From contig NZ_AP025018.1 in NCBI RefSeq assembly GCF_019977735.1, forward strand, positions 8,436,580 to 8,500,579: a stretch of DNA of 64,000 nucleotides, in the 5' to 3' direction. This stretch comes from Calothrix sp. PCC 7716. Lineage in GTDB: Bacteria; Cyanobacteriota; Cyanobacteriia; Cyanobacteriales; Nostocaceae. The notes under the pieces are model-generated. The model was not told the DNA's origin, searched no databases, and saw nothing but the letters and a program-made list of their open reading frames with translations. Shown here piece after piece: positions 34,423 to 43,492 of this stretch (its first letter is position 1; each line of letters opens with the position of its first letter). The translations under genes were made by a program, and so were the position numbers.

Positions 34423-35379
34423 GTGAGCAGTATTGAAAATGACATGTATTCATTTTCTTCGGAGGTGATGATTCCCCAGGCGCCTCCTGAGTTTAAGTCG
34501 GGATTTATCGGTATTATTGGTCGTCCCAATGTCGGTAAATCTACTTTGATGAATCAATTAGTAGGTCAAAAAATTGCCATAACTTCACCCGTGGCGCAAA
34601 CAACGCGGAATCGTTTGCGTGGAATTTTGACGACACCAAAAGCTCAGTTAATATTCGTCGATACTCCAGGAATTCATAAACCCCATCATCAATTGGGTGA
34701 AGTTTTAGTACAAAATGCCAAAATAGCCATTGAATCGGTTGATGTTGTATTGTTTGTTGTTGATGCTTCTGTGAGTTGCGGTACTGGTGATTTGTACATT
34801 GCTGATTTAGTTAGTCGTAGTCAAACTCCTATAGTTCTAGGATTAAACAAAATTGACCAACAACCACAGAATGCCGATGCAATTGATAAAAGCTATATGC
34901 AGATGGCTGAGTTACACAAATGGCAAACGATTAAGTTTTCTGCCCAAAACGGTCAGGGACTGCCACAGCTTGAAGATAAATTAATCGAACGGTTAGAAAC
35001 AGGACCCTATTATTATCCACCCGATTTAGTTACCGACCAACCCGAACGCTTTATTATGGGTGAACTTATCCGCGAACAAATACTTTTGCTGACACGCGAA
35101 GAAGTTCCTCACTCTGTTGCTGTTGCTATCGACCAGGTTGAGGAAACACCTACTATTACCCGTGTTATCGCGACGATTAATGTTGAGCGCGATTCCCAAA
35201 AAGGAATTTTAATTGGGAAAGGTGGAACTATGCTTAAATCTATCGGTAGTGCCGCACGTGAGCAGATTCAAAAATTGATTGCAGGTAAAGTATACCTAGA
35301 ATTGTTCGTGAAAGTACAACCTAAATGGCGCCAGTCACGAATTCGACTTGCTGAACTTGGCTATCGCGTTGAGGAATAG
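34423..35379 (+). CDS. era: GTPase Era
   Basis: A 318-residue Era GTPase. The G1 motif GRPNVGKS, G3 DTPG, G4 NKID and the C-terminal KH domain with GKGGTMLKSIGSAAR are all present. Era binds the 3' end of 16S rRNA and is needed for 30S assembly. Start GTG 34423 gives about 25 residues before the G domain; ATG 34444 or 34468 cannot be excluded. No anomaly. A small acidic gene follows 120 bp downstream. Confidence 0.96.
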   Translation: MSSIENDMYSFSSEVMIPQAPPEFKSGFIGIIGRPNVGKSTLMNQLVGQKIAITSPVAQTTRNRLRGILTTPKAQLIFVDTPGIHKPHHQLGEVLVQNAKIAIESVDVVLFVVDASVSCGTGDLYIADLVSRSQTPIVLGLNKIDQQPQNADAIDKSYMQMAELHKWQTIKFSAQNGQGLPQLEDKLIERLETGPYYYPPDLVTDQPERFIMGELIREQILLLTREEVPHSVAVAIDQVEETPTITRVIATINVERDSQKGILIGKGGTMLKSIGSAAREQIQKLIAGKVYLELFVKVQPKWRQSRIRLAELGYRVEE

Positions 35380-35500
35380 CCAAGAATAACGTAGTATATT
35401 TGATGCATGTTGATAGTTTTTTTGTATGAGTGGGAATAATAATTAAGGAAATTAGTAGTTAATTATTTATTCAACTTATATATTACTTTCATTTAAGACG

Positions 35501-35737
35501 ATGGAGCCAAACCAGCAAGAACAGCGATTCGCTGCCGACCAAGATTTCCTTAAATCCCTCGATGAACTAGAAGATATTCTCCAAGAAAATCTTCTAGAAG
35601 ACGAGGCGCCACTAACCGAAGAGCAAATTCCAACTCAGTCACCTGACGAACTAAACATAGACTTGGCAGCTTGGGAGGATGCAGTCGCTGACATCGAACA
35701 ATATTTTGAAAGCAACCACAAAAAAGACCCCTCGTAA
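35501..35737 (+). CDS. Small acidic hypothetical protein, 78 aa
   Basis: A 78-residue, strongly acidic protein (many Glu/Asp, as in DELEDILQENLLEDEAP) with no signal or membrane segment, possibly an unstructured binding protein. It follows era and converges on the RNA methyltransferase. No family is recognised. Confidence 0.6.
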   Translation: MEPNQQEQRFAADQDFLKSLDELEDILQENLLEDEAPLTEEQIPTQSPDELNIDLAAWEDAVADIEQYFESNHKKDPS

Positions 35738-35767
35738 TAATTACTTCAGTAATTACTAAAGTAATTA

Positions 35768-36550
35768 TTACGACGAATGCCTCTGTCGCATTGCTTCGTA
35801 TAGCAGTAATGCTGAGGCAATGGCAACGTTTAATGACTCAACGTTTGCGCTAAGGGGTATATTCACTTGTATATCCGCCATTGCCACCAATTCTTCTGAT
35901 AACCCTGCACCCTCATTACCCAACAAAATCAAACTTGGCTTTTGCCAGTTCACTTCCCAATAAGTTTTTGCGGCGCCTGGTAATGTTGCCACTATTTGCA
36001 TTCCAGCGTTTTTAGCTAAACTAACTGTATTTTTTAAATCTTCGCTTACAGACATTGGAACTCTAAACCATTGCCCTGCGCTCGCTCTCATCACTTTAGG
36101 GTTGTCTAAATCGACACTCCCTTTACTAAGCCATAGTCCAGATACACCCGCACCAGCAGCCGTGCGAACAATTGTACCTAAATTACCAGGGTCTTGAATT
36201 GTCTCTAAAGCCAGTACTAACCCAGAAAATGGTATTTTTTTTACTTGATAATTCCGCTTGGCCGTTGTAACAACTCCATCCGGTTGTACTGTTGTTGCTA
36301 GCGCACTTAATACTTCTTCACTGACTACTTCTGCACGTACACATTTTTGAGAAGCTTTCTCCCACAGTTCAAAATGTGTTGTTTGCCATTTTTCTGTGCA
36401 ACATAAAGTCATTAAAGGATAATCAACAGCATAAGCTTCTTCGAGCAAATGCGTTCCTTCGAGTAATAGCAAATCCTGACTGTGACGCTCTTTAGAAGAG
36501 TGCAGCTTGCGAATTTGCTTTACTAAAGGATTTTGTAAACTAGTTAACAT
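35768..36550 (-). CDS. TrmH/SpoU-family RNA 2'-O-methyltransferase
   Basis: A 260-residue SPOUT methyltransferase. The N-terminal substrate-binding region is followed by the knotted catalytic domain with ETIQDPGNLGTIVRTAAGAG (motif 1), LILLGNEGAGLS (motif 2) and IPLSANVESLNVAIA (motif 3). It methylates ribose 2'-O in rRNA or tRNA; the exact target is unknown. The start ATG 36550 is followed upstream by an inverted STRR hairpin and then tRNA-Leu on the same strand. Confidence 0.92.
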   Translation of the reverse strand: MLTSLQNPLVKQIRKLHSSKERHSQDLLLLEGTHLLEEAYAVDYPLMTLCCTEKWQTTHFELWEKASQKCVRAEVVSEEVLSALATTVQPDGVVTTAKRNYQVKKIPFSGLVLALETIQDPGNLGTIVRTAAGAGVSGLWLSKGSVDLDNPKVMRASAGQWFRVPMSVSEDLKNTVSLAKNAGMQIVATLPGAAKTYWEVNWQKPSLILLGNEGAGLSEELVAMADIQVNIPLSANVESLNVAIASALLLYEAMRQRHSS

Positions 36551-36551
36551 A

Positions 36552-36616
36552 AAAGTGCTGAGTGCTGAGTGCTGAGTGCTGAGTTTTTACTTTTTACTCA
36601 GCACTCAGCACTTTTT
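36552..36616. terminator. Inverted STRR hairpin between tRNA-Leu and methyltransferase genes
   Basis: AAAAGTGCTGAGTGCTGAG... on the left pairs with ...CTCAGCACTCAGCACTTTTT on the right. It lies just downstream of tRNA-Leu(CAG) (minus strand) and could end its transcript. Confidence 0.6.
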
Positions 36617-36627
36617 ACTTATTAAAA

Positions 36628-36709
36628 TGCGGAACTCGGGACTTGAACCCGAAAGCCTTGCGGCACATGAACCTGAATCATGCGCGTCTGCCAATTCCGC
36701 CAGTTCCGC
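36628..36709 (-). tRNA. tRNA-Leu(CAG)
   Basis: The minus strand folds as a class II tRNA: acceptor GCGGAAC with GTTCCGC, discriminator A, anticodon stem CATGA/TCATG with loop TTCAGGT giving anticodon CAG, a long variable arm, and a T arm with TTCAAGT. The CCA end is not encoded. Confidence 0.93.
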
Positions 36710-36881
36710 TGGCTTGTTTTAACTAACAGTCTATAATTGTGACTTACTTATCTTTTCTTGTCAATACCGTACTTTTGACTATTGATGTAATTATTTTCTT
36801 GTTTATGTAGTCTAAAAATGTAGACAAATTAATTCTTTACTGTAGAATCTTAACCAACTTCCAACGTATAAATTTAAATTC

Positions 36882-38267
36882 TTGTTTCTGGAGGGTAGGC
36901 TTATCAGTCCACTTAGCGGCTTATCAGATGCCAAGTCGTCACCCGAAGCAGACTCCTCAGTCTTGCAAATATGGGGAGGGCATCCTTTACAGGGCCATGT
37001 CAAAATTAGCGGAGCCAAAAATTCGGCGCTGGTGTTGATGGCTGGTGCTTTACTATGTTCTGAAGATTGCCGCATTCGCAACGTGCCAATGCTGGCTGAT
37101 GTGGAGCGCATGAGTCAAGTTTTATTGGCTTTGGGTGTTGGTGTTAAGCGCGATGGCGAAGTATTAGATATCAACGCCAAAGACTTTGCTACTTCTAAAG
37201 CTCCTTATGAACTTGTCACCCAGTTACGAGCAAGCTTTTTTGCAATTGGTTCGATTTTAGCCCGATTGGGTGTAGCTCAAATGCCTTTGCCTGGTGGTTG
37301 TGCCATTGGCGCTAGACCTGTAGACTTACATGTTCGTGGTCTACAAGCGATGGGAGCAGAAGTACAAATTGAACACGGCATTTGTAACGCTTACGTTCCT
37401 GGTAGTAACCGTAGGCTCAAAGGCGCCAAAATTTATCTTGACTCTCCTAGTGTAGGCGCCACCGAAACCTTAATGATGGCGGCAACATTGGCAGACGGTG
37501 AAACTCTGATTGAAAATGCTGCTCGTGAACCAGAAGTAGTAGATTTAGCGAACTTCTGTAAGTCGATGGGTGCCAAAATTCAGGGTGCTGGCACAAGCAC
37601 AATTACAATTGTTGGTGTAGAAAAATTACATTCAACCGATTACACAGTAATTCCTGACCGTATAGAAGCAGGCACGTTTTTAACAGCGGGCGCAATTACA
37701 CGTTCAGACTTATTATTATCACCAGTAGTACCCGAACATCTTTTGCCAGTTATTGCCAAACTGCGAGAAATGGGGGTTCCAATTATTGAGGAAGGCACTA
37801 ATAGTCTACATATCAAGCCAGCAGATACTCTTAAAGCTGCTGATATTGAAACGTTGCCACATCCAGGTTTTCCAACCGATATGCAAGCTCCATTTATGTC
37901 GTTGATGGCTGTAGCAGATGGCGATAGCTTAATAAACGAAACTGTATTTGAAAATCGCCTGCGTCACGCTTCAGAACTAAATCGTTTAGGAGCTGATATT
38001 CGCGTTAAAGGCAATATTGCTTTTATTCGAGGAGTGCCTGTACTATCTGGGGCGCCTGTGATTGGTAGTGATTTACGTGCTGCTGCTGCTTTAGTTGTAG
38101 CTGGGTTAGCTGCTAGCGGTCTAACAACCATCAAAGGACTACAATTTTTAGACCGAGGTTACGACCGTCTTGATTTGAAATTACTTTCAGTAGGAGCAAA
38201 AATTAAGCGCGTCTCCGAAGCTGAAACTGAAGCAGATGCACCTGATTTGGCACCCTTACACACCTGA
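36882..38267 (+). CDS. murA: UDP-N-acetylglucosamine 1-carboxyvinyltransferase MurA
   Basis: About 455-461 residues. It has the MurA signature [15 protein letters not shown] with the PEP-binding Cys, the [16 protein letters not shown]-terminus and the terminal [13 protein letters not shown]. It makes the first step of peptidoglycan synthesis. The coordinate 36882 is a TTG, but a strong GGAGGG (36890-36895) lies inside that reading and would place the start near 36903, where the codon is ATC; translation from ATC is unproven. The C-terminus ([10 protein letters not shown]) is encoded by a 22-bp tandem repeat. Confidence 0.9.
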   Translation: MFLEGRLISPLSGLSDAKSSPEADSSVLQIWGGHPLQGHVKISGAKNSALVLMAGALLCSEDCRIRNVPMLADVERMSQVLLALGVGVKRDGEVLDINAKDFATSKAPYELVTQLRASFFAIGSILARLGVAQMPLPGGCAIGARPVDLHVRGLQAMGAEVQIEHGICNAYVPGSNRRLKGAKIYLDSPSVGATETLMMAATLADGETLIENAAREPEVVDLANFCKSMGAKIQGAGTSTITIVGVEKLHSTDYTVIPDRIEAGTFLTAGAITRSDLLLSPVVPEHLLPVIAKLREMGVPIIEEGTNSLHIKPADTLKAADIETLPHPGFPTDMQAPFMSLMAVADGDSLINETVFENRLRHASELNRLGADIRVKGNIAFIRGVPVLSGAPVIGSDLRAAAALVVAGLAASGLTTIKGLQFLDRGYDRLDLKLLSVGAKIKRVSEAETEADAPDLAPLHT

Positions 38268-38298
38268 TTTGGCACCGTTAAACACCTGATTGGGCGCC
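38239..38298. repeat. 22-bp tandem repeat spanning the murA stop codon
   Basis: CACCTGATTTGGCACCCTTA+CA (38239-38260), then a copy at 38261-38282 and a partial third at 38283-38298 whose GGCACC has become GGCGCC. The murA stop TGA is in the second unit. Confidence 0.8.
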
Positions 38299-38342
38299 AA
38301 AGTAAAACCAAAATCAAATTTTTGATTTGATTATAATCAACT

Positions 38343-38372
38343 CTTGTGGGTTAGGCATCCTTGCCTGACCCT
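38343..38372. repeat. GGGCATCC-type dispersed palindromic repeat
   Basis: CTTGTGGGTTAGGCATCCTTGCCTGACCC is a diverged copy with a compensatory GT/AC pair change. Confidence 0.7.
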
Positions 38373-38435
38373 TTGTATTATCTCGTTATAATATCTATAG
38401 AAATTGCTGCGTTACGCACCCCACCACACTTAATT

Positions 38436-39314
38436 ATGTCTATATTAAAAAATCAATTAATTGGCTTAAAAGCTGACTCATTTCGCCATCCTCTTGACTT
38501 AGAAGCGACCAAAACGCTCAAGCAAATACCAGGACTGGATATGATGGTGCGTAACCTTTTAGGACCTCTCGCAGAACAGGTTTTTTACGTCGAAAATATT
38601 GCTTCCAGTGTTTTAGTTGGACAAAACCAACTCCCAGAACTTCACAATTTGCTCCTCGAAGCTTGTAAAATGCTCGATATTGAGCCACCACAACTTTACA
38701 TTCGACAACATCCGGCGCCAAATGCCTATACTTTTGCAATGCGTGGTAAACAACCATTTATCGTGGTTCACACTTCGCTCATCGATATGCTAACTCCTCA
38801 AGAAATTCAAGCAGTTATCGCACACGAGTTAGGACATCTTAAATGTGACCATAGCGTTTATTTAACTCCAGTTAATTTACTAATTCTAGCCGCTACCGCT
38901 GTCCCTACAGTCGGCGCCTTTCTTGCCCAAGCTATACAAGCACAGCTTTTAGAGTGGGTACGATGTGCTGAATTTACCTGCGATCGTGCTGCATTACTCG
39001 CAACTGGTGACCCCAAGGTCGTAATGTCAGTACTTATGAAACTTGCTGGTGGTTCCCCAAAGATAGCGCCGCAACTCAACCTTGATGCATTTATTGCTCA
39101 AGCACGCGACTATGATGATATTAGTAAGACCGAAATTGGCGAAACCTTTAAAGCTGCACGCACCGCTCAACTTACCCACCCAGTCCCTGTATTACGCGCT
39201 CGCGAAATTGACCGCTGGTCTTCGAGCAAAGAATATCAAAAACTATTGCAAAATTATACGAAGGTAGATTATAATAATGAGGTTGCACCCAAGGGCGGGT
39301 GGCGAAACTGGTAG
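38436..39314 (+). CDS. M48 family zinc metalloprotease (HtpX-like)
   Basis: ATG 38436 gives 292 residues and fits the family better than the upstream ATG 38361. It has the zinc motif HELGH at residues 130-134, preceded by PQEIQAVIA, and a third zinc ligand region EFTCDRAAL. One or two hydrophobic segments (LLILAATAVPTVGAFL) suggest membrane association. It is probably a membrane quality-control protease. The last 22 bases, including the stop, lie inside the tRNA-Leu(CAA) gene. Confidence 0.9.
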   Translation: MSILKNQLIGLKADSFRHPLDLEATKTLKQIPGLDMMVRNLLGPLAEQVFYVENIASSVLVGQNQLPELHNLLLEACKMLDIEPPQLYIRQHPAPNAYTFAMRGKQPFIVVHTSLIDMLTPQEIQAVIAHELGHLKCDHSVYLTPVNLLILAATAVPTVGAFLAQAIQAQLLEWVRCAEFTCDRAALLATGDPKVVMSVLMKLAGGSPKIAPQLNLDAFIAQARDYDDISKTEIGETFKAARTAQLTHPVPVLRAREIDRWSSSKEYQKLLQNYTKVDYNNEVAPKGGWRNW

Positions 39315-39377
39315 ACGCAGCAGACTCAAAATCTGCCGCCCTATAAAGGCGTGAGAGTTCGATTCTCTCCTCGCCCA
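39293..39377 (+). tRNA. tRNA-Leu(CAA)
   Basis: Class II tRNA: acceptor GGGCGGG with CTCGCCC (one G-U), discriminator A, anticodon stem GCAGA/TCTGC with loop CTCAAAA giving anticodon CAA, long variable arm, T arm with TTCGATT. CCA not encoded. It overlaps the end of the M48 gene. Confidence 0.93.
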
Positions 39378-39423
39378 TGTTTTTTAACAAAGTAAAACTT
39401 TAAATCAGAAGTTCTGGATAAGA

Positions 39424-39453
39424 AAAGACGTATTAAATTACGTCTTTTTTTTT
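39424..39453 (+). terminator. Intrinsic terminator after tRNA-Leu(CAA)
   Basis: AAAGACGT (39424-39431), an 8-nt loop, ACGTCTTT (39440-39447) and a run of Ts to about 39453. Confidence 0.85.
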
Positions 39454-39609
39454 GTTCAAGTAATAATCGCTACAGATAAGTATAATTTAATAGGTTTTGA
39501 TATATAAATATGAATTTATGATTGATTTTTAGTTGAAAGTCCGTACTTTTCCGGAATCAGATACTTTTTAATGTCAATGGAAATGTGAGTGGTAGTAGAA
39601 CGATATACA

Positions 39610-40134
39610 ATGAGCGATATTGGGTTGCTGATGACGAGCATATTAGTAATGGGGCAAAAAGTTTGTGACAATTTGCCTCAACACCTTGCGGTTCAGCACG
39701 AAAACGATTTATTTAACACAAATTCAACACATTTACCCAATTCAACTGCAACGCTTCAAGTGACACCACCTGAGTTTACTCAGCTCAGTGATACTTCATC
39801 TGCTGTCGTATTTTCATCTAATTATAATGTAAAAGAAATACTAAGTACTATTTTAGCTAAAGTTGTTTCCGAAAAAGAGTTGTTGACACAAGGTGAAATA
39901 GTCGCAATTAACCCTAGAATAACTACGACCAGTCTTCCAAGAGTAGAATTTGGTGATTCAGGTACTTCAGTACGAGTTATACAAAAGTTATTAGTATCCA
40001 GTGGTTATAGTATAGAAGTAGATGGTTTTTTTGGCGCCTTGACTGAAACCGCTGTCAAAGCTTTGCAATATCAACGTAAAATAGTGGTCGATGGAATCGT
40101 TGGGCAAAATACTTGGCTCGAATTAACTAGATAA
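39610..40134 (+). CDS. Peptidoglycan-binding domain protein
   Basis: A 174-residue protein starting at ATG 39610 (GTG 39589 is possible). The C-terminal part is a PG_binding_1 domain: GTSVRVIQKLLVSSGY, VDGFFGALTETAVKALQ and DGIVGQNTWLEL. The N-terminal half has no recognised domain and contains a hydrophobic stretch (IGLLMTSILVMG) too short to be a clear signal peptide. It probably binds the cell wall. Confidence 0.8.
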   Translation: MSDIGLLMTSILVMGQKVCDNLPQHLAVQHENDLFNTNSTHLPNSTATLQVTPPEFTQLSDTSSAVVFSSNYNVKEILSTILAKVVSEKELLTQGEIVAINPRITTTSLPRVEFGDSGTSVRVIQKLLVSSGYSIEVDGFFGALTETAVKALQYQRKIVVDGIVGQNTWLELTR

Positions 40135-40317
40135 TAAGTCCTGATTTCTAGAATTCTATACGTCAGTTCTGTAAATTTGGCGCCGACCATCCTGCAATCG
40201 TAGTTATACTTGTATATAAAAACGGTATAAGTAAATTACGGTAGTAAGGCATTATACAATAATTTATTATTGAAAATTTTGTTCTTATATATTTATCACA
40301 ATAATGTTAATATTGTT

Positions 40318-40345
40318 GTAGAGACGTTACATGTAACGTCTCTAC
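40318..40345. repeat. 28-nt palindrome GTAGAGACG...CGTCTCTAC
   Basis: Perfect copy with inner pairs TTACA/TGTAA, 30 bp downstream of the sucrose synthase stop. Confidence 0.85.
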
Positions 40346-40374
40346 GTATGATGTATAATATATGATATGAAAAA

Positions 40375-42792
40375 TTACCGATATTTATGCTGTTCTAACA
40401 ATTGCTGCGCGCGAGGTTTATAGATGAGGTGAAACAATGCCTCAATATAACGTAACAAGTCTTCACGGTTTTCTTTGGATATAAAATTCCAGAAACCGTA
40501 TGTACGTGCAAGAGATAAAAGTTTATTTGTATGAATTTTCCAGGTGTAAGCAGTGTAAACTCTTTCAATACCGCGCTTTGAAATTTCATCCCAGTAATTC
40601 GGATTACTATCGCATTTAGTCACAAAATCGTAAAGTTTGCCCTGAGTCTCTTCTAAATTGGTGGGGTTAATATAAAAACCGTTGACTTTATCTTGAATGA
40701 TTTCTAAGGGTCCACCAAACTGAGTTGCAAAAGTTGGCATTCCTGTAATCATCGCTTCTAATATAGTCAAACCAAAAGCTTCAAATAATGCAGGTTGAAC
40801 AAAAATACCCTTATGGTCGGCAATAACACGGTAAATTTCGCCAGAGTCTGTTTTAGAAAGACGCACACCTAACCAGCGAATTTTACCATGTAGGTTATAT
40901 TCGTCGATAATTTGATAAAGTTTAACAATTTCATCTCGTTCTTCATTATCACCCGACTCTTCAACTCGTAACTTTCCTGCAACTAAAATTAAATTGCAGT
41001 ATTCTTGTAATTCTTGACTTTTACCAAAACATTCAGCTAAACCTGTTAAATTTTTGATACGGTCAAGACGTGCCATTGAGAAAATAGGACGTTTACTTGG
41101 GTCATCTAGTTTTCCATATATCAGTGTAGAGTCATCGAGAGTAAATAACATCTCTTCGAGTCTGAGTCTATCAGTTTCAACTCGCTCTTCGTTACGGGTG
41201 TAGGGAAAATAGTAACTTTCGTTTACTCCTGGTGGAACTACGTTGAATTTTGGACTAAATAATTCTATTCCATTTACAACGTGATAAAGCTCTGGCATTG
41301 TAAAAAATTTGTACGATTCATATTGCCCAACACTATCTGGAGTGCCAACAATTTCTTGATAGGTACTACTAATTACAAAGTTAGCAGCATTCATTGCCAA
41401 CAAGTCAGCTGTGAACTGCATCGAGAAATGATATTTTTCTTCTAAATCTTGCCAATAAAGGTTGCTAAATAAGTATTTAGATTTTTCTAAAGCGTGTGCG
41501 ATATTGCACTGAGTCACTTTCATTCGACGTGCAAGTAAAAATGCAACCAAGTTACCATCTGAATAATTACCGACGATTAAATCGGGTCTACCTTGAAATT
41601 CCCCTATTAATTCTCGTTCTGCATCAATAGCATAAGTTTCTAAATACGGCCAAATCTCAAATCTGGATATCCAGTTTTGTGTCATATTTGGGTTAAACTC
41701 GCGGAACGGTACACGTAAAATCCAAGCATTCGTAGTACCGTAGACTTTTTCTAAACGCTGGTTGCAAAGTGTACCGTCGTTATTGGGAATAAGACGTGAC
41801 AGAATTATTACTTTTGGTTGTACATTCAGTTCACTCAGTCCTGCTAAAACTGCATCTTCTAAGAGTTGTGTCTCTAAATTTTTAGCTTGGTCGAGTACAT
41901 AAACGACTTGACCCCCGGTATCTGGTCTTCCTAATACTCCTTCTTGTCCAAACCATCCATGAGGTGATACTAATACTACATTGAATATCATTGGGATGCG
42001 TGATATGAAAGTTTCCAGAGTTTGAGGCGCCGGAGAGTCGATTAATTCATCTAAAATATTAAGAGTTTCGAGGACTCGTGCAGCAGTGTTTCCCCAACCT
42101 GGTTCAAACCCCATCGTTTGTAAGTCCAAACGAAACGTTTCTAACGGTTCATCTTGTGCAAGGTTGCTTATAAATGCAATAGCTGCTTTAATTTTTTCAG
42201 AAAGATGCTGCTGCGATTGAATACGTCCATTGATTAATAGTTGGATACCACGATATTGATGCGAACGCAAGAAATTAAATAAACTTTCCTGCCATTGTTT
42301 TGGGTCAGCAAAAAGTTTACTCGAAAGGTAACGGTTGAGGAACTGCACACCCTTACCAATATTTTTGGGGTCGCGAATTATGGGTGAATAATCGTAAAAT
42401 GGACCAAAATCAATTTCTAATAAGTCACCTTCGTTCGGATAATAGCGGTTAACTAAACGGTCACGCATATCCAAAAGTTCTTGCACAGTCATCGCTTCAA
42501 TACTCAAATCAGAAGTCAGCAAGTAAACTTCTTGACTTGCTATTTTAGAACGAATAATAAAGCAAAGATTAGAGTCTTCTTGAATTATCTCTTGAGTATA
42601 ATAAATTAGCTTGCTTAGATGTGAGCTTTGCTGATGAGCATTTTTTTGATGTTTTGTACAAAACTCTTCATATAAATTTAAAATGTCGTTCCGCAATAAA
42701 TAACGCTTTTCACACAAACGTAATTCACTCATCAATGAACGTAAATCATTTTTTTCATCACTATCTAGGACTGCTTGCAATAATTCAGACAT
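40375..42792 (-). CDS. susA: Sucrose synthase
   Basis: An 805-residue GT-B glycosyltransferase of the plant/cyanobacterial sucrose synthase type. Recognisable features are VVLVSPHGWFG near residue 270, VYVLDQAKNLE, and the C-terminal GT4 motif EAFGLTILEAM followed by FATQFGGPLEII. The enzyme reversibly converts sucrose plus a nucleoside diphosphate to NDP-glucose and fructose. In heterocyst-forming cyanobacteria it serves in sucrose use during nitrogen fixation. The gene is monocistronic, with a 280-bp upstream region that includes an ACGGAT repeat. Confidence 0.95.
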   Translation of the reverse strand: MSELLQAVLDSDEKNDLRSLMSELRLCEKRYLLRNDILNLYEEFCTKHQKNAHQQSSHLSKLIYYTQEIIQEDSNLCFIIRSKIASQEVYLLTSDLSIEAMTVQELLDMRDRLVNRYYPNEGDLLEIDFGPFYDYSPIIRDPKNIGKGVQFLNRYLSSKLFADPKQWQESLFNFLRSHQYRGIQLLINGRIQSQQHLSEKIKAAIAFISNLAQDEPLETFRLDLQTMGFEPGWGNTAARVLETLNILDELIDSPAPQTLETFISRIPMIFNVVLVSPHGWFGQEGVLGRPDTGGQVVYVLDQAKNLETQLLEDAVLAGLSELNVQPKVIILSRLIPNNDGTLCNQRLEKVYGTTNAWILRVPFREFNPNMTQNWISRFEIWPYLETYAIDAERELIGEFQGRPDLIVGNYSDGNLVAFLLARRMKVTQCNIAHALEKSKYLFSNLYWQDLEEKYHFSMQFTADLLAMNAANFVISSTYQEIVGTPDSVGQYESYKFFTMPELYHVVNGIELFSPKFNVVPPGVNESYYFPYTRNEERVETDRLRLEEMLFTLDDSTLIYGKLDDPSKRPIFSMARLDRIKNLTGLAECFGKSQELQEYCNLILVAGKLRVEESGDNEERDEIVKLYQIIDEYNLHGKIRWLGVRLSKTDSGEIYRVIADHKGIFVQPALFEAFGLTILEAMITGMPTFATQFGGPLEIIQDKVNGFYINPTNLEETQGKLYDFVTKCDSNPNYWDEISKRGIERVYTAYTWKIHTNKLLSLARTYGFWNFISKENREDLLRYIEALFHLIYKPRAQQLLEQHKYR

Positions 42793-42880
42793 AATATACC
42801 TTGTTTTTTATTTTTATTCACCCAAAGTTATACTTACACTAACTACAAGTTCTTTGCACTCTAACTAAAGAGATAATCCT

Positions 42881-42910
42881 GGCAACGGATGATAAACGGA
42901 TGTAACGGAT
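42881..42910. repeat. ACGGAT dispersed repeat
   Basis: GGCAACGGATGATAAACGGA followed by TGTAACGGAT lies in the upstream region of the sucrose synthase gene. Confidence 0.7.
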
Positions 42911-43095
42911 TGTTTATTTTTAACAAAAGTTTATTTTTAGAGTTTTTTATTCAGCTAATTTTAATAATAGTAAAGTTAAATCAAGTTTTGATTAGATAGA
43001 CATTATAACTAAGACGGTGTGTCTATAATAACAGTACAAAATCCAGAAACGAATCCATTTTGGATTTCAGTGATTAAATATCACAGGAGATGGGT

Positions 43096-43212
43096 ATGAC
43101 TAATAACACGCAAAAAGCAATTATCGACGACCATAGTGTCCCTAGTATATTTATGACACTTTTGGCTATCTTTTGCGGTATCACGATTATTTTCCTTCTA
43201 GGCATTTTATAG
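43096..43212 (+). CDS. Small single-pass membrane protein, 38 aa
   Basis: A 38-residue ORF with a good AGGAGATG ribosome-binding site 8-9 nt before ATG 43096. A polar N-terminus (MTNNTQKAIIDDHSVPS) leads into one hydrophobic helix (FMTLLAIFCGITIIFLLGIL). A strong hairpin that can serve as terminator follows at 43244. It may be a small subunit of a membrane complex, or a regulator; no known family is recognised. It has the same layout as the 36-residue ORF at 461-571. Confidence 0.6.
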   Translation: MTNNTQKAIIDDHSVPSIFMTLLAIFCGITIIFLLGIL

Positions 43213-43243
43213 ATATTGACTATGTGTTTGCTGTATAACTATA

Positions 43244-43275
43244 AAGCTGTAGAGATTTCTAAACCTCTACAGCTT
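43244..43275. terminator. Perfect 11-bp hairpin, likely bidirectional terminator
   Basis: AAGCTGTAGAG (43244-43254) and CTCTACAGCTT (43265-43275) enclose a 10-nt loop. It sits between the small + gene and the tRNA-His on the - strand. Confidence 0.7.
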
Positions 43276-43304
43276 ATTATTGTCGATTTTATTGTATAAT
43301 TAAG

Positions 43305-43378
43305 GGCGAACGATGGGACTTGAACCCACGAATGGTGGTACCACAAACCACTGCCTTAACCACTTGGCGACGCTCGCC
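43305..43378 (-). tRNA. tRNA-His(GTG)
   Basis: Read on the minus strand: G-1 paired with C73, acceptor GCGAGCG/CGTTCGC, D stem GCC/GGC, anticodon stem GTGGT/ACCAC with loop TTGTGGT giving GTG, T arm with TTCAAGT. The extra 5' G is typical of tRNA-His. Confidence 0.93.
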
Positions 43379-43492
43379 ACGTCACTAAAACATAATAGCA
43401 CACAAAAAATAAAATAAGCAAGAGATGTTCAAAAGGAACGGATTGCTTTTTTTCCAAGTCTGATAATTATAGCTAATAACCAATTTAAGAGC

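Noticed and set aside
38983-38988. Partial HIP1 (GCGATCG)
   Set aside because: Only one seven-base match was found in 64 kb; the full GCGATCGC was not seen, so HIP1 is not present as a repeat.
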